Positions 36,355 to 46,088 of a stretch of DNA of 64,000 nt are shown piece by piece (position 1 is the stretch's first letter; each line of letters opens with the position of its first letter). The position numbers and the translations under genes are program-made. The notes below the pieces were generated by a model. The model saw only the letters and a program-made list of their open reading frames with translations, was not told where the DNA came from and searched no databases. The stretch is taken from NCBI RefSeq assembly GCF_900100455.1, contig NZ_FNCV01000002.1:62001-126000 (forward strand), given 5' to 3'. This stretch comes from Roseospirillum parvum. GTDB lineage: Bacteria; Pseudomonadota; Alphaproteobacteria; Rhodospirillales; Rhodospirillaceae.

Positions 36355-38754
36355 CTACTTGCCGCCCCGCTCGTGGCGCGCCACGAAGCGCTCGAAGGCC
36401 TGGGTCTGCCGCTCCTCGACCTCGAAGCGGATGTGGGTGGAAACCTCGGTGGTGGTCACGATGCGCCCCGGCAGCGACCCCAGGTCGGGCAGCCGCACCT
36501 CGAAATCCTTGGCCGCGTCGGTCCCGATCACCCGGTCCAGCGTGCCCACGCCGGTCAGCGAGACGTCCTGCAACAGGCAGGGTTGCGTGGTTCCGTCCTC
36601 GAACTCCAGGACCACCGCCACGTTCAGGGTGCGCAGACGGTTGGCCTCGCGGTCCTCGGCGCTGGTCGAGCGGATGATGCGCTCCAGCGCGGTCTGCATC
36701 GACTCGACCAGATGCCGCACCTGCTCGGCCGACCCCTTCACCGCCTGGGCCCGCTCGCCGGTGGTCTCGGAGCTTTGCGAGACGTGGTTGATGTTGTCCG
36801 AGGCGTCCTGGGTGCTGCGCGCCGCCAGTTGGGCGTTGTGGCTGATCTCGCCGGTGGCCGCCGTCTGCTCCTCGACGGCGGCGGAGATGGCGGCGGAGAT
36901 TTCGTCCAGCCGGTTGATCACCTGGCTGATCGAGCCGATGGCCTGCACCGCCTCGCGCGTTGCCGACTGCATCTGGCCGATCTGGCTGGCGATTTCCTCG
37001 GTCGCCTTGGCGGTCTGGTTGGCCAGGGTCTTGACCTCGCCGGCGACCACCGCGAAGCCCTTGCCGGCCTCGCCGGCCCGCGCCGCCTCGATCGTGGCAT
37101 TGAGGGCCAGCAGGTTGGTCTGCTTGGCGATGTCGCTGATCAGGTCGACCACCTCGCCGATCTGGTCGGCCGCCTTGGACAGCCCGGCCACCCGGTTGCT
37201 GGTCGTCTCGGCCTCGCCCACCGCCTGACGGGCGGCCTCGGCGGCGTGGCTGACCTGCACCCCGATCTCGGCGATGGAGTTGGACAACTGCTCGGAGGCG
37301 GCGGCCACCGCGTCGACATTGCTCGAAGCCTCCTGCGAGGCGCTGGCGGCGGCGGCGGCATCGGCCTCGGTGCGCTGCACCGCCTCGGTCATGCCGACCG
37401 AGGAATCGTGCATGGTCGCCGCCTCGCCCAGCACGCCGGACAGGGCGGTATGCACCTCTTCGTCCAGGGCGTTGGTCAGGGCCAGCATCTCGCCCTGCAC
37501 CCGGCGGGCGTTGCGCCGCTGCTCGGTGGCCTGCTGGCTTTGCAGGCGCTGCACCGCCTGGGCGTTTTCCTTGAAGACGTTGATCGCCCCGGCCATGACG
37601 CCGATCTCGTCGCCGCGCTCGGTGTAGGGAATCTCGGTCTCCAGCTTGCCCTGGGCGAGCGAGGCCATGGCCTGCGTCACGGCGCTGACCGGACGGTTGA
37701 TCAACTGCCGGCCGACCCAACCCAGGGCCAGCAGCAGCACCACCACCAGCACCACGCTGCCGATCACCATGTTGGTGACCAACTGCCGGGCGGCGGCCGA
37801 CACCGCCTGTTCCGGCAGGTTGGTCATCACCGCCCAGGGCAGATCGGAGTTGCCCAGCGTGATTGGCGTGAACAGGTGGGTATAGGCCGCGTGCCCGAGG
37901 TTGGCATGGCTCACATCCTCGGAGCGCACCTCCGCCGGCCGCCCGGCCTTGATGTCGGGCAGCACCTCGGCCAGGAAAGGCATGCTGTCGGCGACCGGCT
38001 TGCCGCGATCGGCGGCATCGGGATAGGCCACCCAGCGCCCCTCGTTGGAGATGATGAACACCGAGCCGCTGTCCAGCGGCCGGATGTTCTCAAGCTGGGT
38101 CCACATGTCCGACAGCAGCAGATCGACCCCGACCACGCCGATGGTCCGCCCGTCCTCGATCACCGGCACGGCCAGCGAGGTCAGGAAGACGATGTTGCCG
38201 TCGATGTCGTAGATGGTCGGCTCGGTGACGTAGTCACGCCCGGTCGACAGGGGAACCTGGTAGAAGGCCCCACCGGGGCCCGGATCGTCGTAGCCGGTCA
38301 GGTAGTAGGGCTCCGCGCCGCCCCCGAAATCGTACCAATAGGTGATGTAGCGCCCGGTCTCGTCGGTGGTGCCACCCTGGCCGGCGAACTCGGCGTCGCG
38401 GCCGTCCAGGGCGTTGGGCTCATAGCCCGCCCAGGTCCCGGCCAGTTGCGGGTTGTCGACCAGCGCCCGGCGCAGGATCTCGTCGAACACCGCGCGGTCC
38501 ACCGCCCCCTTGGCCTTCTGGGCGGCGAAGCTGCGGGCCACCCCGCGCGCCACCGTCAGCCCCTCTTCCAACTGGGCCTGGATCTCGCCGCCGATGGCGC
38601 GGCCCAGGGTGCGCCCCTCGTTGAGGGCGAGGTGACGGACTTCCCGACCGGCCTGCAGGCCGAGCAGCAGGGTGCCGATCATCAGACCGGCGACCACCAC
38701 GGTGGCGCTGGCCAGGACGAGCTTGGTGGTGATCTTGAGTTGGGGACGTGGCAT
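36355..38754 (-). CDS. Methyl-accepting chemotaxis protein with dCache sensor and C-terminal PilZ domain
   Basis: This 799-aa receptor starts at ATG 38754 ([10 protein letters not shown]). It has TM1 at residues 10-32, a periplasmic double-Cache domain ([31 protein letters not shown]), TM2 ([19 protein letters not shown]), HAMP, and a long MCP signalling coiled coil with the hairpin tip around [21 protein letters not shown]. The last 100 residues form a PilZ domain with REANRLR (RxxxR) and DVSLTGVG (DxSxxG), the c-di-GMP contacts. This layout resembles Azospirillum Tlp1. The ligand is unknown. Chemotaxis output is probably tuned by c-di-GMP. Confidence 0.92.
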   Translation of the reverse strand: MPRPQLKITTKLVLASATVVVAGLMIGTLLLGLQAGREVRHLALNEGRTLGRAIGGEIQAQLEEGLTVARGVARSFAAQKAKGAVDRAVFDEILRRALVDNPQLAGTWAGYEPNALDGRDAEFAGQGGTTDETGRYITYWYDFGGGAEPYYLTGYDDPGPGGAFYQVPLSTGRDYVTEPTIYDIDGNIVFLTSLAVPVIEDGRTIGVVGVDLLLSDMWTQLENIRPLDSGSVFIISNEGRWVAYPDAADRGKPVADSMPFLAEVLPDIKAGRPAEVRSEDVSHANLGHAAYTHLFTPITLGNSDLPWAVMTNLPEQAVSAAARQLVTNMVIGSVVLVVVLLLALGWVGRQLINRPVSAVTQAMASLAQGKLETEIPYTERGDEIGVMAGAINVFKENAQAVQRLQSQQATEQRRNARRVQGEMLALTNALDEEVHTALSGVLGEAATMHDSSVGMTEAVQRTEADAAAAASASQEASSNVDAVAAASEQLSNSIAEIGVQVSHAAEAARQAVGEAETTSNRVAGLSKAADQIGEVVDLISDIAKQTNLLALNATIEAARAGEAGKGFAVVAGEVKTLANQTAKATEEIASQIGQMQSATREAVQAIGSISQVINRLDEISAAISAAVEEQTAATGEISHNAQLAARSTQDASDNINHVSQSSETTGERAQAVKGSAEQVRHLVESMQTALERIIRSTSAEDREANRLRTLNVAVVLEFEDGTTQPCLLQDVSLTGVGTLDRVIGTDAAKDFEVRLPDLGSLPGRIVTTTEVSTHIRFEVEERQTQAFERFVARHERGGK

Positions 38755-38858
38755 GGGGGGCTCCACGAATCGGCGGATGGACAAGGCGGCGCGGCCGGTC
38801 GCGGAGACAGTGGACGGGACCATTGGCCTGCGGGCGCCGGCTGATCACGGGGCAGGGT

Positions 38859-38888
38859 GGGCCGTTTATTGAACATCTCAAACGGCCC
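38859..38888. promoter_or_regulatory. Inverted repeat upstream of the chemoreceptor gene
   Basis: GGGCCGTTT (38859-38867) and AAACGGCCC (38880-38888) form a perfect 9-bp inverted repeat with a 12-nt spacer, 105 bp upstream of the receptor start. It could be an operator or a hairpin. The rest of the 343-bp gap to 39097 shows no gene and no clear promoter. Confidence 0.4.
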
Positions 38889-39097
38889 GGGGTAAATAGA
38901 ACAATCGGCCAGAAGTTGGGCATGATGATCGCGTGACGCCCGCCCCGACTTGATGATCGGGTGAGGCCTTCACTTGGCTTGATGGTGGGAGCCATCAAGG
39001 ACACGCTTCGCGGTGGAGTTGGCGGCGCGGCGGCCTGACCCCTCGCCAACCTGAGTATGTCGGCCTGGTCCCGCTTCGGGGGTGGATGGCGCGGCCC

Positions 39098-39769
39098 TCA
39101 GGGCACCGCCACCTGGGCCGGAATGCCCATGCGCTGGCGCTCGCGGGCCGCCGCCTCGCGGGCCTCGCGGATCTCGTTCTCGCTCAGGCGGCCGCCCAGT
39201 CGGTCGCGCTGGGCCAGCGCCTCCGGGTGCCCCTGCTCGGCCGCCAGATGATAGTACTCCCAGGCCAGCCGATCGCTTTGCAGCTTGCGGTCCTCCGAGG
39301 TTTCCATCAGCACCGCCAGATTATAGAGCGCCTCGGCATGGCCGCGCCCGCCGGCCGAGGACCACAGGTTGAAGGCCTTGTAGGGATCGGGCTCGGTGCC
39401 CCGGCCCAGGTAGTGGAACAGCCCGGCCCGGAACTTGGCGTCGGGATGGCCGATCAGCCGGCTGCCCTCGACGAAGCGCTGGCGCGAATTGGCCGCCTTC
39501 AGGTACCAGTCGAGCGCCGCCCGGTCGTCCCGTGGCACGCCCTGGCCGGCCTCGTACATCAGGCCCATGTAGTACTGGGCCCAGCCGTCGCCCTGGTTGG
39601 CCAGCGGCTCCCAGATCGCCCGGGCGGTGGCGAAGTCGCCGCTGGCATAGGCGGCGTAGCCCTGGTTGACCTTGACCAGATCGGACTCGTCGGCCGCCAC
39701 CGGCCGGGCCAGGACAAGCGCCGCCGCCAGCAGGCAGACGGCGCACGGGAATGGACGTGACGGCCGCAT
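39098..39769 (-). CDS. Secreted Sel1-repeat (TPR-like) protein
   Basis: This 223-aa protein starts at ATG 39769 with GGGAGG 5 bases upstream. A signal peptide (AVCLLAAALVLARPVAA) is followed by Sel1-like repeats such as WAQYYMGLMYEAGQGVPRD, AKFRAGLFHYLGRGTEPD and AEALYNLAVLMETSEDR. Such proteins act as periplasmic scaffolds, and no enzyme site is visible. It stands alone, divergent from etfBA. The C-terminus is a charged helix. Confidence 0.8.
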   Translation of the reverse strand: MRPSRPFPCAVCLLAAALVLARPVAADESDLVKVNQGYAAYASGDFATARAIWEPLANQGDGWAQYYMGLMYEAGQGVPRDDRAALDWYLKAANSRQRFVEGSRLIGHPDAKFRAGLFHYLGRGTEPDPYKAFNLWSSAGGRGHAEALYNLAVLMETSEDRKLQSDRLAWEYYHLAAEQGHPEALAQRDRLGGRLSENEIREAREAAARERQRMGIPAQVAVP

Positions 39770-39898
39770 CGCTGCCTCCCGCGCCGAGCCGGTGTATGGA
39801 ATAATTCCGTCCATGGTAGCCGACATCGGACAACCTGGCAAAAGCTGGCTGGCAAAAGCCGGCCGGCAAAAGCGGCTTCCCGCCCCGGTCGCCCCTGA

Positions 39899-39927
39899 TT
39901 GACACCCCATTTTCAAGCTTCTATGGT
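39899..39927 (+). promoter_or_regulatory. Predicted sigma-70 promoter of etfBA
   Basis: A perfect TTGACA (39899-39904) and TATGGT (39922-39927) are 17 bases apart. The implied leader is about 195 nt, longer than usual, and GC-rich with hairpin potential. A second weaker pair (TTGCCC/TAAGAT near 40035-40061) could shorten it. The 361-bp gap from 39770 holds no gene. Confidence 0.6.
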
Positions 39928-40130
39928 GCGGCGCACAGATCGGGATTGCCGTCCCGCGCCCTGTCGCCCCGCCGCCGCCGTGGCAGTTTTCCGGCCGGCG
40001 GAGCGACTTCAGCGTCGGCCCCGCAACACCTGGGGTTGCCCCTGCAAGGGCTGTGTTAAGATGGGCCTGTCGGGCCCCATCGACGGCGCCCGCCGCCCTC
40101 CCTTTCGTCCGTCAGCATCCGGGAAGTGCC

Positions 40131-40880
40131 ATGAAGGTTCTGGTCGCCGTCAAGCGGGTCGTGGACTACAACGTGAAGATTCGCGTCAAGTCCGACAACA
40201 CCGGCGTTGAAACCGCCAACGTCAAGATGTCGATGAACCCCTTCGACGAAATCGCCGTCGAGGAAGCCGTGCGCCTGAAGGAGGCCGGCACGGCGAGCGA
40301 GGTGGTCGCCGTCTCGCTGGGCGTCAAGCAGTGCCAGGAGACCCTGCGCACCGCGCTCGCCATGGGCGCCGACCGCGCCATCCTGGTCGAGACCGAGGCC
40401 GAGCTGCAGCCCCTGGCGGTGGCCAAGCTGCTGAAAGAGGTGGTGGCCAAGGAAAGCCCGGACATGGTGCTGCTGGGCAAGCAGGCGATCGACGACGACG
40501 CCAACCAGACCGGCCAGATGCTGGCCGCCCTGATGGGCTGGGCCCAGGGCACCTTCGCCAGCAAGATCACCCTGGCCGACGGCAAGGCCGAGGTGGTGCG
40601 CGAGGTCGATGGCGGCCTGGAGACGGTATCGGTCAACCTGCCGCTGGTTGCCACCACCGACCTGCGCCTCAACGAGCCGCGCTACGCCTCGCTGCCCAAC
40701 ATCATGAAGGCGAAGAAGAAGCCGCTCGACACCCTGACCCCCGACGAGCTGGGGGTCGACGTGGCGCCGCGCCTGACCACGCTCAAGGTGGAAGAGCCGC
40801 CGGTCCGTCAGGCCGGCATCAAGGTGCCCGACGTCGCCACCCTGATCGACAAGCTGAAGACCGAAGCGAAGGTGATCTGA
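40131..40880 (+). CDS. etfB: Electron transfer flavoprotein beta subunit
   Basis: This 249-aa protein starts at ATG 40131 ([19 protein letters not shown]). The family signature is [21 protein letters not shown], with an AMP-binding region, and [17 protein letters not shown] follows. With EtfA it forms the FAD-containing heterodimer that accepts electrons from acyl-CoA and other dehydrogenases. Two bases separate it from etfA. The next gene, 3-hydroxybutyryl-CoA dehydrogenase, fits a beta-oxidation or PHB role. Confidence 0.96.
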   Translation: MKVLVAVKRVVDYNVKIRVKSDNTGVETANVKMSMNPFDEIAVEEAVRLKEAGTASEVVAVSLGVKQCQETLRTALAMGADRAILVETEAELQPLAVAKLLKEVVAKESPDMVLLGKQAIDDDANQTGQMLAALMGWAQGTFASKITLADGKAEVVREVDGGLETVSVNLPLVATTDLRLNEPRYASLPNIMKAKKKPLDTLTPDELGVDVAPRLTTLKVEEPPVRQAGIKVPDVATLIDKLKTEAKVI

Positions 40881-40882
40881 TC

Positions 40883-41827
40883 ATGAGCGTCCTGGTTCTG
40901 GCCGAACACGACAACGCGGCGCTGAAGCCGGTCACCCTGTCGACCGTCGCCGCCGCCCTGGAAATCGCCCAACGGAGCGGCGGCGAGGTGACCGTCCTGG
41001 TGGCCGGCGAGAACGCCGCCCCGGTGGCCGAGGCGGCCGGGCGCATCGCCGGCGTGGCCAAGGTGCTGCACGCCGAGGCGGCCCACTACGCCCACCCGCT
41101 GGCCGAGCCGCTGGCCGACCTGATCGCCGCCAACCTGGACGGCGTCAGCCACGTTCTGGCCCCGGCCACCACCACCGGCAAGAACGTCCTGCCGCGCGTC
41201 GCCGCGCTGAAGGACGTGGCCCAGATCAGCGAGATCGTCGGAGTGGTCGACGGCGACACCTTCCAGCGCCCGATCTACGCCGGCAACGCCATCGCCACGG
41301 TGAAGAGCGCCGATGCCCTGAAGGTCATCACGGTGCGCGCCACCGCCTTCGACCCGGCCCCGGCCGAGGGTGGCTCGGCCGCTGTCGAGACTCTGGCGCC
41401 GGCCGCCGACCCCGGGCTGTCGGGCTTTGTCGGCCAGGAGCTGTCCAAGTCCGAGCGTCCCGAGCTGACCGCCGCCCGGGTGGTGGTTTCCGGCGGCCGG
41501 GGCATGGGCTCGGGCGAGAACTTCAAGCTGCTGGAAGGCCTCGCCGACAAGCTGGGCGCCGCCATCGGCGCCTCGCGCGCCGCGGTCGACGCCGGCTTCG
41601 TGCCCAACGACTTCCAGGTCGGCCAGACCGGCAAGATCGTCGCCCCCGAGCTGTACATCGCGGTGGGCATTTCCGGCGCCATCCAGCATCTGGCCGGGAT
41701 GAAGGATTCCAAGGTCATCGTGGCCATCAACAAGGACGAAGAGGCGCCCATCTTCCAGGTCGCCGATTACGGTCTGGTGGCCGACCTGTTCAAGGCCCTG
41801 CCCGAACTGGAAGCCGGCCTCGACTGA
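40883..41827 (+). CDS. etfA: Electron transfer flavoprotein alpha subunit
   Basis: This 314-aa protein has an N-terminal domain ([19 protein letters not shown]) and a C-terminal FAD-binding domain with [51 protein letters not shown] and [20 protein letters not shown]. It passes electrons to the ETF-ubiquinone oxidoreductase encoded at 22226-23905. It is translationally linked to etfB. A short hairpin CCGCCCC/GGGGCGG at 41835-41853 follows the stop, without a T-run. Confidence 0.96.
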   Translation: MSVLVLAEHDNAALKPVTLSTVAAALEIAQRSGGEVTVLVAGENAAPVAEAAGRIAGVAKVLHAEAAHYAHPLAEPLADLIAANLDGVSHVLAPATTTGKNVLPRVAALKDVAQISEIVGVVDGDTFQRPIYAGNAIATVKSADALKVITVRATAFDPAPAEGGSAAVETLAPAADPGLSGFVGQELSKSERPELTAARVVVSGGRGMGSGENFKLLEGLADKLGAAIGASRAAVDAGFVPNDFQVGQTGKIVAPELYIAVGISGAIQHLAGMKDSKVIVAINKDEEAPIFQVADYGLVADLFKALPELEAGLD

Positions 41828-41894
41828 GCCACCGCCGCCCCCTCCCGGGGCGGCGCCCCCCCCCCGCCCCCACCAGCCTAGAAGGACGCGAGCC

Positions 41895-42770
41895 GTGAAC
41901 ATCGAGAGGATTGGGGTCATCGGCGCCGGCCAGATGGGCCACGGCATCGCCCATGTGGCCGCGCTGGCCGGCTATGACGTGGTGATGACCGACATCAACC
42001 GCGAGGCGCTGGACAAGGGCCTCAAGCTGATCGACCGCAACCTGGGCCGTCAGGTGGGCCGCGACCTGATCAGCGAGGCCGACAAGACCGCCGCCCTGGG
42101 CCGCGTCTCCATCGACACCCGCCTGGAGGCGCTGTCCGACTGCGATCTGGTGATCGAGGCGGCGACCGAGGACGAGGCGGTCAAGAAGAACATCTTCCAG
42201 AAGCTGTGCCCGCTGGTGAAGCCGGAAGCCTTCCTCGCCTCCAACACCTCGTCGCTGTCGATCACCCGCCTCGGCGCCGCCACCGACCGCCCCGGCCAGT
42301 TCATGGGCCTGCACTTCATGAACCCGGTGCCGGTGATGCAGCTGGTCGAGCTGATCCGCGGCATCGCCACCGACGAGGCCACCTTCACCGCCCTCAAGAC
42401 GGTGGTCGACCGGATGGGCAAGCAGGCGGTTTCGGCCGAGGATTTCCCGGCCTTCATCGTCAACCGCATCCTTTTGCCGATGATCAACGAGGCGGTCTAC
42501 ACCCTGTACGAGGGGGTGGGCAGCGTGTCGGCCATCGACACCGCCATGAAACTGGGCGCCAACCACCCCATGGGGCCGCTGGAACTGGCCGACTTCATCG
42601 GGCTCGACACCTGTCTGGCCGTCATGCAGGTGCTGCACGATGGCTTGGCCGACACCAAGTACCGGCCCTGTCCGCTGCTGGTGAAGTACGTCGAGGCCGG
42701 CTGGCTGGGCCGCAAGACCGGGCGCGGCTTCTACGACTATTCGGGCGACGTCCCCACCCCGACCCGCTGA
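41895..42770 (+). CDS. 3-hydroxybutyryl-CoA dehydrogenase
   Basis: This 291-aa protein starts with GTG at 41895 ([15 protein letters not shown]) behind [26 protein letters not shown] is the NAD-binding motif. [18 protein letters not shown] contains the catalytic His region, and [15 protein letters not shown] is the C-terminal dimer domain. It oxidises 3-hydroxybutyryl-CoA in fatty-acid or butyrate metabolism. The common pairing with etfBA suggests co-regulation. Confidence 0.94.
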   Translation: MNIERIGVIGAGQMGHGIAHVAALAGYDVVMTDINREALDKGLKLIDRNLGRQVGRDLISEADKTAALGRVSIDTRLEALSDCDLVIEAATEDEAVKKNIFQKLCPLVKPEAFLASNTSSLSITRLGAATDRPGQFMGLHFMNPVPVMQLVELIRGIATDEATFTALKTVVDRMGKQAVSAEDFPAFIVNRILLPMINEAVYTLYEGVGSVSAIDTAMKLGANHPMGPLELADFIGLDTCLAVMQVLHDGLADTKYRPCPLLVKYVEAGWLGRKTGRGFYDYSGDVPTPTR

Positions 42771-42807
42771 GCCGGGCTGCCGGTCGGCCGCGAAGGAACC
42801 ACCCGCC

Positions 42808-44493
42808 ATGCACCGTCTGCTGACCGGCTGGCGACCCTACGCGGCCCTGGCCCTGCTCGCCCTGATGCTGGCCCTGCCCGGGCAGGCCACCCTGCCGGTG
42901 ATGGACCGCGACGAGGCCCGCTTCGCCCAGGCCACCCGGCAGATGCTGGAAACGGATGATTTCATCGCCATCCGCTTCCAGGACACGGCGCGCAACAAGA
43001 AACCGGTGGGCATCTACTGGCTGCAGGCGGCCAGCGTGGCCACCCTCTCCACCCCCGACAGCCCGGCCATCGCGCCCTACCGGGTGCCCTCGATGCTGGG
43101 CATGGTGGCCGCCGTGCTGCTGACCTTCGCGGTCGGCAGCCGGCTGTTCGACCGCCAGACCGGGTTTGTCGGCGCCGCCCTGCTGGCCGGCTCGCTGCAA
43201 CTGGTCATCGAGGCCCATCTGGCCAAGACCGACGCCGTCCTGCTGGCCCTCACCCTGGCCTGCGTGTTCCCGCTCGCCGGGCGCTATCTGGCGGCGCGCG
43301 GGGCCCGGCCGCCGCCCGCCCGGCCGACCGCCGAGGCGGTGCTGTTCTGGGGTGCCCTGGGCGGCGCCATCCTGATCAAGGGGCCGGTGGTGCCGATGGT
43401 CCTGGCCCTGACCGTGCTCGCCCTCCTGATCGCCGACCGCAGGCGCGGCCCCGGCCCGGGCTGGCTGCTCGGCCTGAAGCCGGGGCGCGGCCTGCTGCTG
43501 CTCGCCGCCATCGTGCTGCCCTGGTTCCTGGCCGTGCAGCAGGCCACCGGCGGCGCCTTCCTGGGGCAGGCGGTGGGCGGCGACCTGTTGCCCAAGCTGC
43601 TCGGCGGTCAGGAGAGCCACGGCGCCCCGCCCGGCTATCACAGCCTGCTCGCCGTGCTCACCCTGTGGCCGGCCTCGCTGTTCCTGTTGCCGGCGGTGGT
43701 GCGTTCGGTGTCGCGGCGCGGCGAGGCGGCGGTTGCCTTCCTGCTCGCCTGGGCCGGCCCGGCGTGGCTGGTCTTCGAGCTGATCCCGACCAAGCTGCCG
43801 CACTACGTGCTGCCCCTGTTCCCGGCCCTGACCCTGCTCATGGCCACGGTGCTGCTGGCGGTGCGCGACGACACCCCGAGCCGCCTGCTGGCCAAACGCT
43901 GGTGGCCGTGGATCGGCCTGTGGGCCGTGATCGGCCTGACCCTGGCCGGGGCGATGCCGGTGCTGGTGACGCAGTATGGCGACGCCTCCGGCCTGCCGGT
44001 CGGCCTGCTCGCCGCCGGGCTCGGCCTGCTGGTGGTCGGCGGCGGCCTGTGGCAGCTGGCGCGACGCCGCCCGCTGCTCGCCGCGCTGGCCCCGGTGGGC
44101 GCCGGGGTGCTGTTCCTCGGCGTGGTCTTCCAGGGGGTGGCGCCGGCCCTGTCGGACCTGTGGCTCAGCCAGCGCGCGGCGCGGGCCATCGACAGTCTGG
44201 CCCCCGGCGCCCCGGTGGTCGCCGCCGGCTTCCACGAACCCTCGCTGGTCTTCCTGCTCGGCACGGCGACCGAGTTGGCCCCCGGCGGCGCGGCGGCGGC
44301 GGCCCGGCTGGCCCGCGACCCCAAGGCGGTGGCCCTGGTCGCCGACTCGGAACAGGCCGCCTTCCTGACCGCCTTTCAGGCCGCCCGGCCCAAGGCGCCC
44401 CTCCCCGAGCCGCTGATCGGCATCGAGGGCCTCAACTATTCCCGCGGCGACCCCACCACCCTGTCGCTGTACGCCGCCCCGCCGACCGACTGA
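42808..44493 (+). CDS. ArnT/PMT-like membrane glycosyltransferase
   Basis: This 561-aa polytopic protein has a first periplasmic loop with MDRDEARFAQATRQML, the Asp/Glu motif of GT-C glycosyltransferases related to ArnT. TARNKKPVGIYWLQ follows, and about ten to twelve TM helices occur before a soluble C-terminal region of about 140 residues. These enzymes move a sugar from undecaprenyl phosphate to lipid A or protein. The acceptor is not evident. It lies 37 bp after the 3-hydroxybutyryl-CoA dehydrogenase gene and is followed by a PAP2 phosphatase, which could recycle the lipid carrier. Confidence 0.85.
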   Translation: MHRLLTGWRPYAALALLALMLALPGQATLPVMDRDEARFAQATRQMLETDDFIAIRFQDTARNKKPVGIYWLQAASVATLSTPDSPAIAPYRVPSMLGMVAAVLLTFAVGSRLFDRQTGFVGAALLAGSLQLVIEAHLAKTDAVLLALTLACVFPLAGRYLAARGARPPPARPTAEAVLFWGALGGAILIKGPVVPMVLALTVLALLIADRRRGPGPGWLLGLKPGRGLLLLAAIVLPWFLAVQQATGGAFLGQAVGGDLLPKLLGGQESHGAPPGYHSLLAVLTLWPASLFLLPAVVRSVSRRGEAAVAFLLAWAGPAWLVFELIPTKLPHYVLPLFPALTLLMATVLLAVRDDTPSRLLAKRWWPWIGLWAVIGLTLAGAMPVLVTQYGDASGLPVGLLAAGLGLLVVGGGLWQLARRRPLLAALAPVGAGVLFLGVVFQGVAPALSDLWLSQRAARAIDSLAPGAPVVAAGFHEPSLVFLLGTATELAPGGAAAAARLARDPKAVALVADSEQAAFLTAFQAARPKAPLPEPLIGIEGLNYSRGDPTTLSLYAAPPTD

Positions 44494-44609
44494 GCGGTCC
44501 CGGCGCCCGGTGCCATATGGGTGGGCTTGCGTTAGGTCATGGCCGGCGCTATCAGGCCCGTGCTTGAACCCCGCTTCACCGCCCCTTCCCAAACCTGGAG
44601 ACGTTGTCC

Positions 44610-45419
44610 ATGGTTCAGTCGTTGTATGACCTCGGCCGCCGGTTGGCGCCGCTGGCCGCCTTCACCCGGGCCCGGCCGCTGCTCGCCTGGGGACTGTGGG
44701 CCGGGGGGTTCAGCCTGCTCTCCTTCCTCGTCATCGACCGGCCGCTGGCCCGGCTGGTGCACGATGAAATCCCCTGCTGCCTGCTCACCGCCTCGCAGTA
44801 CCTGAGCCCGCTGGGCGACGCCACCATCTGGTATCTGCTGGCCGTCGGCGGCTGGCTGTACAGCCAGCACCGGGTGACCGCGGCCGGCGGCCACGCCGCC
44901 ATGGGCACCATGGTCTCGGCCAGGCTGGCCAAGTGGCTGGACAAGGCCCGCCCGACCCCGGAAGGCGAGGAACCGCCGCCGCCGCCGGAGCACGACGAGG
45001 CCGCCATCGCCCGCTGGCGCCAGCATGCCCGCTCGTGGGTCTTCATGCTGGCCAACATGCTGGCCGCCGGAATCCTTTTGCACGTCATCAAGCTGACCGT
45101 CGGCCGGCCGCGCCCCAAGCACCTGATCGACGACGGCACCTATTTCGGCTTCGAGCCTTTCTCCGGGTTCAACAGCTTCCCCAGCGGCCATTCCCAGGCC
45201 ATCTTCTCGGCCCTCATCGCGCTGGCCTTCATGGTGCCCAAGTACACCAAGTGGCTGATGGGTCTGGCCGTCCTGGTCGCCCTGTCGCGGGTCGGGGTCA
45301 GCGCCCACTACCTGTCCGACGTGGTCATGGGCAGCTATCTGGCCATCGCCGTGGCTTTCGCCCTGAAGACCCGGTTCGAGGCGGCCGGTGTGCCGCTGGC
45401 CCTGGAACGCCACGGCTGA
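44610..45419 (+). CDS. PAP2-superfamily membrane phosphatase
   Basis: This 269-aa protein starts at ATG 44610 with GGAG upstream; a TTG at 44604 is possible. The three acid phosphatase motifs are KLTVGRPRP (KX6RP), FPSGHSQ and SRVGVSAHYLSD, all complete. Several TM helices surround them. An insertion of about 60 residues with an acidic Pro-rich part (EGEEPPPPPEHDEA) lies before the first motif. The substrate is likely a lipid phosphate or undecaprenyl pyrophosphate. A strong hairpin follows the gene. Confidence 0.88.
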   Translation: MVQSLYDLGRRLAPLAAFTRARPLLAWGLWAGGFSLLSFLVIDRPLARLVHDEIPCCLLTASQYLSPLGDATIWYLLAVGGWLYSQHRVTAAGGHAAMGTMVSARLAKWLDKARPTPEGEEPPPPPEHDEAAIARWRQHARSWVFMLANMLAAGILLHVIKLTVGRPRPKHLIDDGTYFGFEPFSGFNSFPSGHSQAIFSALIALAFMVPKYTKWLMGLAVLVALSRVGVSAHYLSDVVMGSYLAIAVAFALKTRFEAAGVPLALERHG

Positions 45420-45463
45420 GCCGACGACCAGGCCCCCCGCACGGCGGGAGCGGGCATCGGCCC

Positions 45464-45509
45464 CCTGGAGCGTGTTGCGTGCTTTGTGAAACACGCAATA
45501 CGCTCCAGG
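45464..45509. repeat. 18-bp-arm hairpin after the PAP2 gene
   Basis: The arms 45464-45481 and 45492-45509 are complementary except one position, with a 10-nt loop (core GGAGCGTGTTGCGTG/CACGCAATACGCTCC). There is no T-run, so it is either an atypical terminator or a dispersed palindromic repeat. Inspection finds only one copy here. Confidence 0.7.
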
Positions 45510-45924
45510 CCCTTGATATTGCCGCAAATCCCGTTCCCGCCTCCCGGTTTTGCCGGCGTCGCCCGACCACCATGCCCCCCCACCACGCCCCACGCACGCG
45601 CCATGCGGGCGCGCATCGGGTGGTCGGCTATCATTCATAATTCAGCCCTTGATGTTACCGGGGCGCACGACTTCTCCCGATAAGTGCGACTCGGTCGCGA
45701 TTTCATTCCCATGTCCACCCGGACGGGCGTTGCCGGGAGCACAGGGTCGGACCAGACGAGCGGGGAGGGTTCCTGGCGGTCCGCCCGAGGCAGGTCAAAA
45801 CTTTCTTTTTCAGTGCTTTAAATCAAAGCTGCGCGATTGCCCCGTACCCCGCGAAAATCCGCCATCCCTTCCAAGCCATGTCAACGGTGCGGGTTTGTAT
45901 TGCCAAAGGGTAAGCTATTTGGCT

Positions 45925-45950
45925 TTGACATTGGCGCCATGGATAGTCAA
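45925..45950. promoter_or_regulatory. Candidate operator in the AT-rich leader of the AraC-type gene
   Basis: TTGAC and GTCAA form an inverted repeat around the perfect palindrome TGGCGCCA (45932-45939). The 669-bp gap 45420-46088 has no gene that I can support. Its second half (45630-46020) is clearly richer in AT than the rest of the window, as a regulated promoter region would be. Confidence 0.35.
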
Positions 45951-46088
45951 CAATTCACCATATGATCTAGAGGATGGTGAGCGGCGCCTGAATCATAAAA
46001 TTGTACCTATTGTTCCACTTCAGGGTGACCGGCCTGCTCCGTCCAGGGAACGGACGCCTCCTTCCTCCCAACTGCCGTGGGGGCCACC

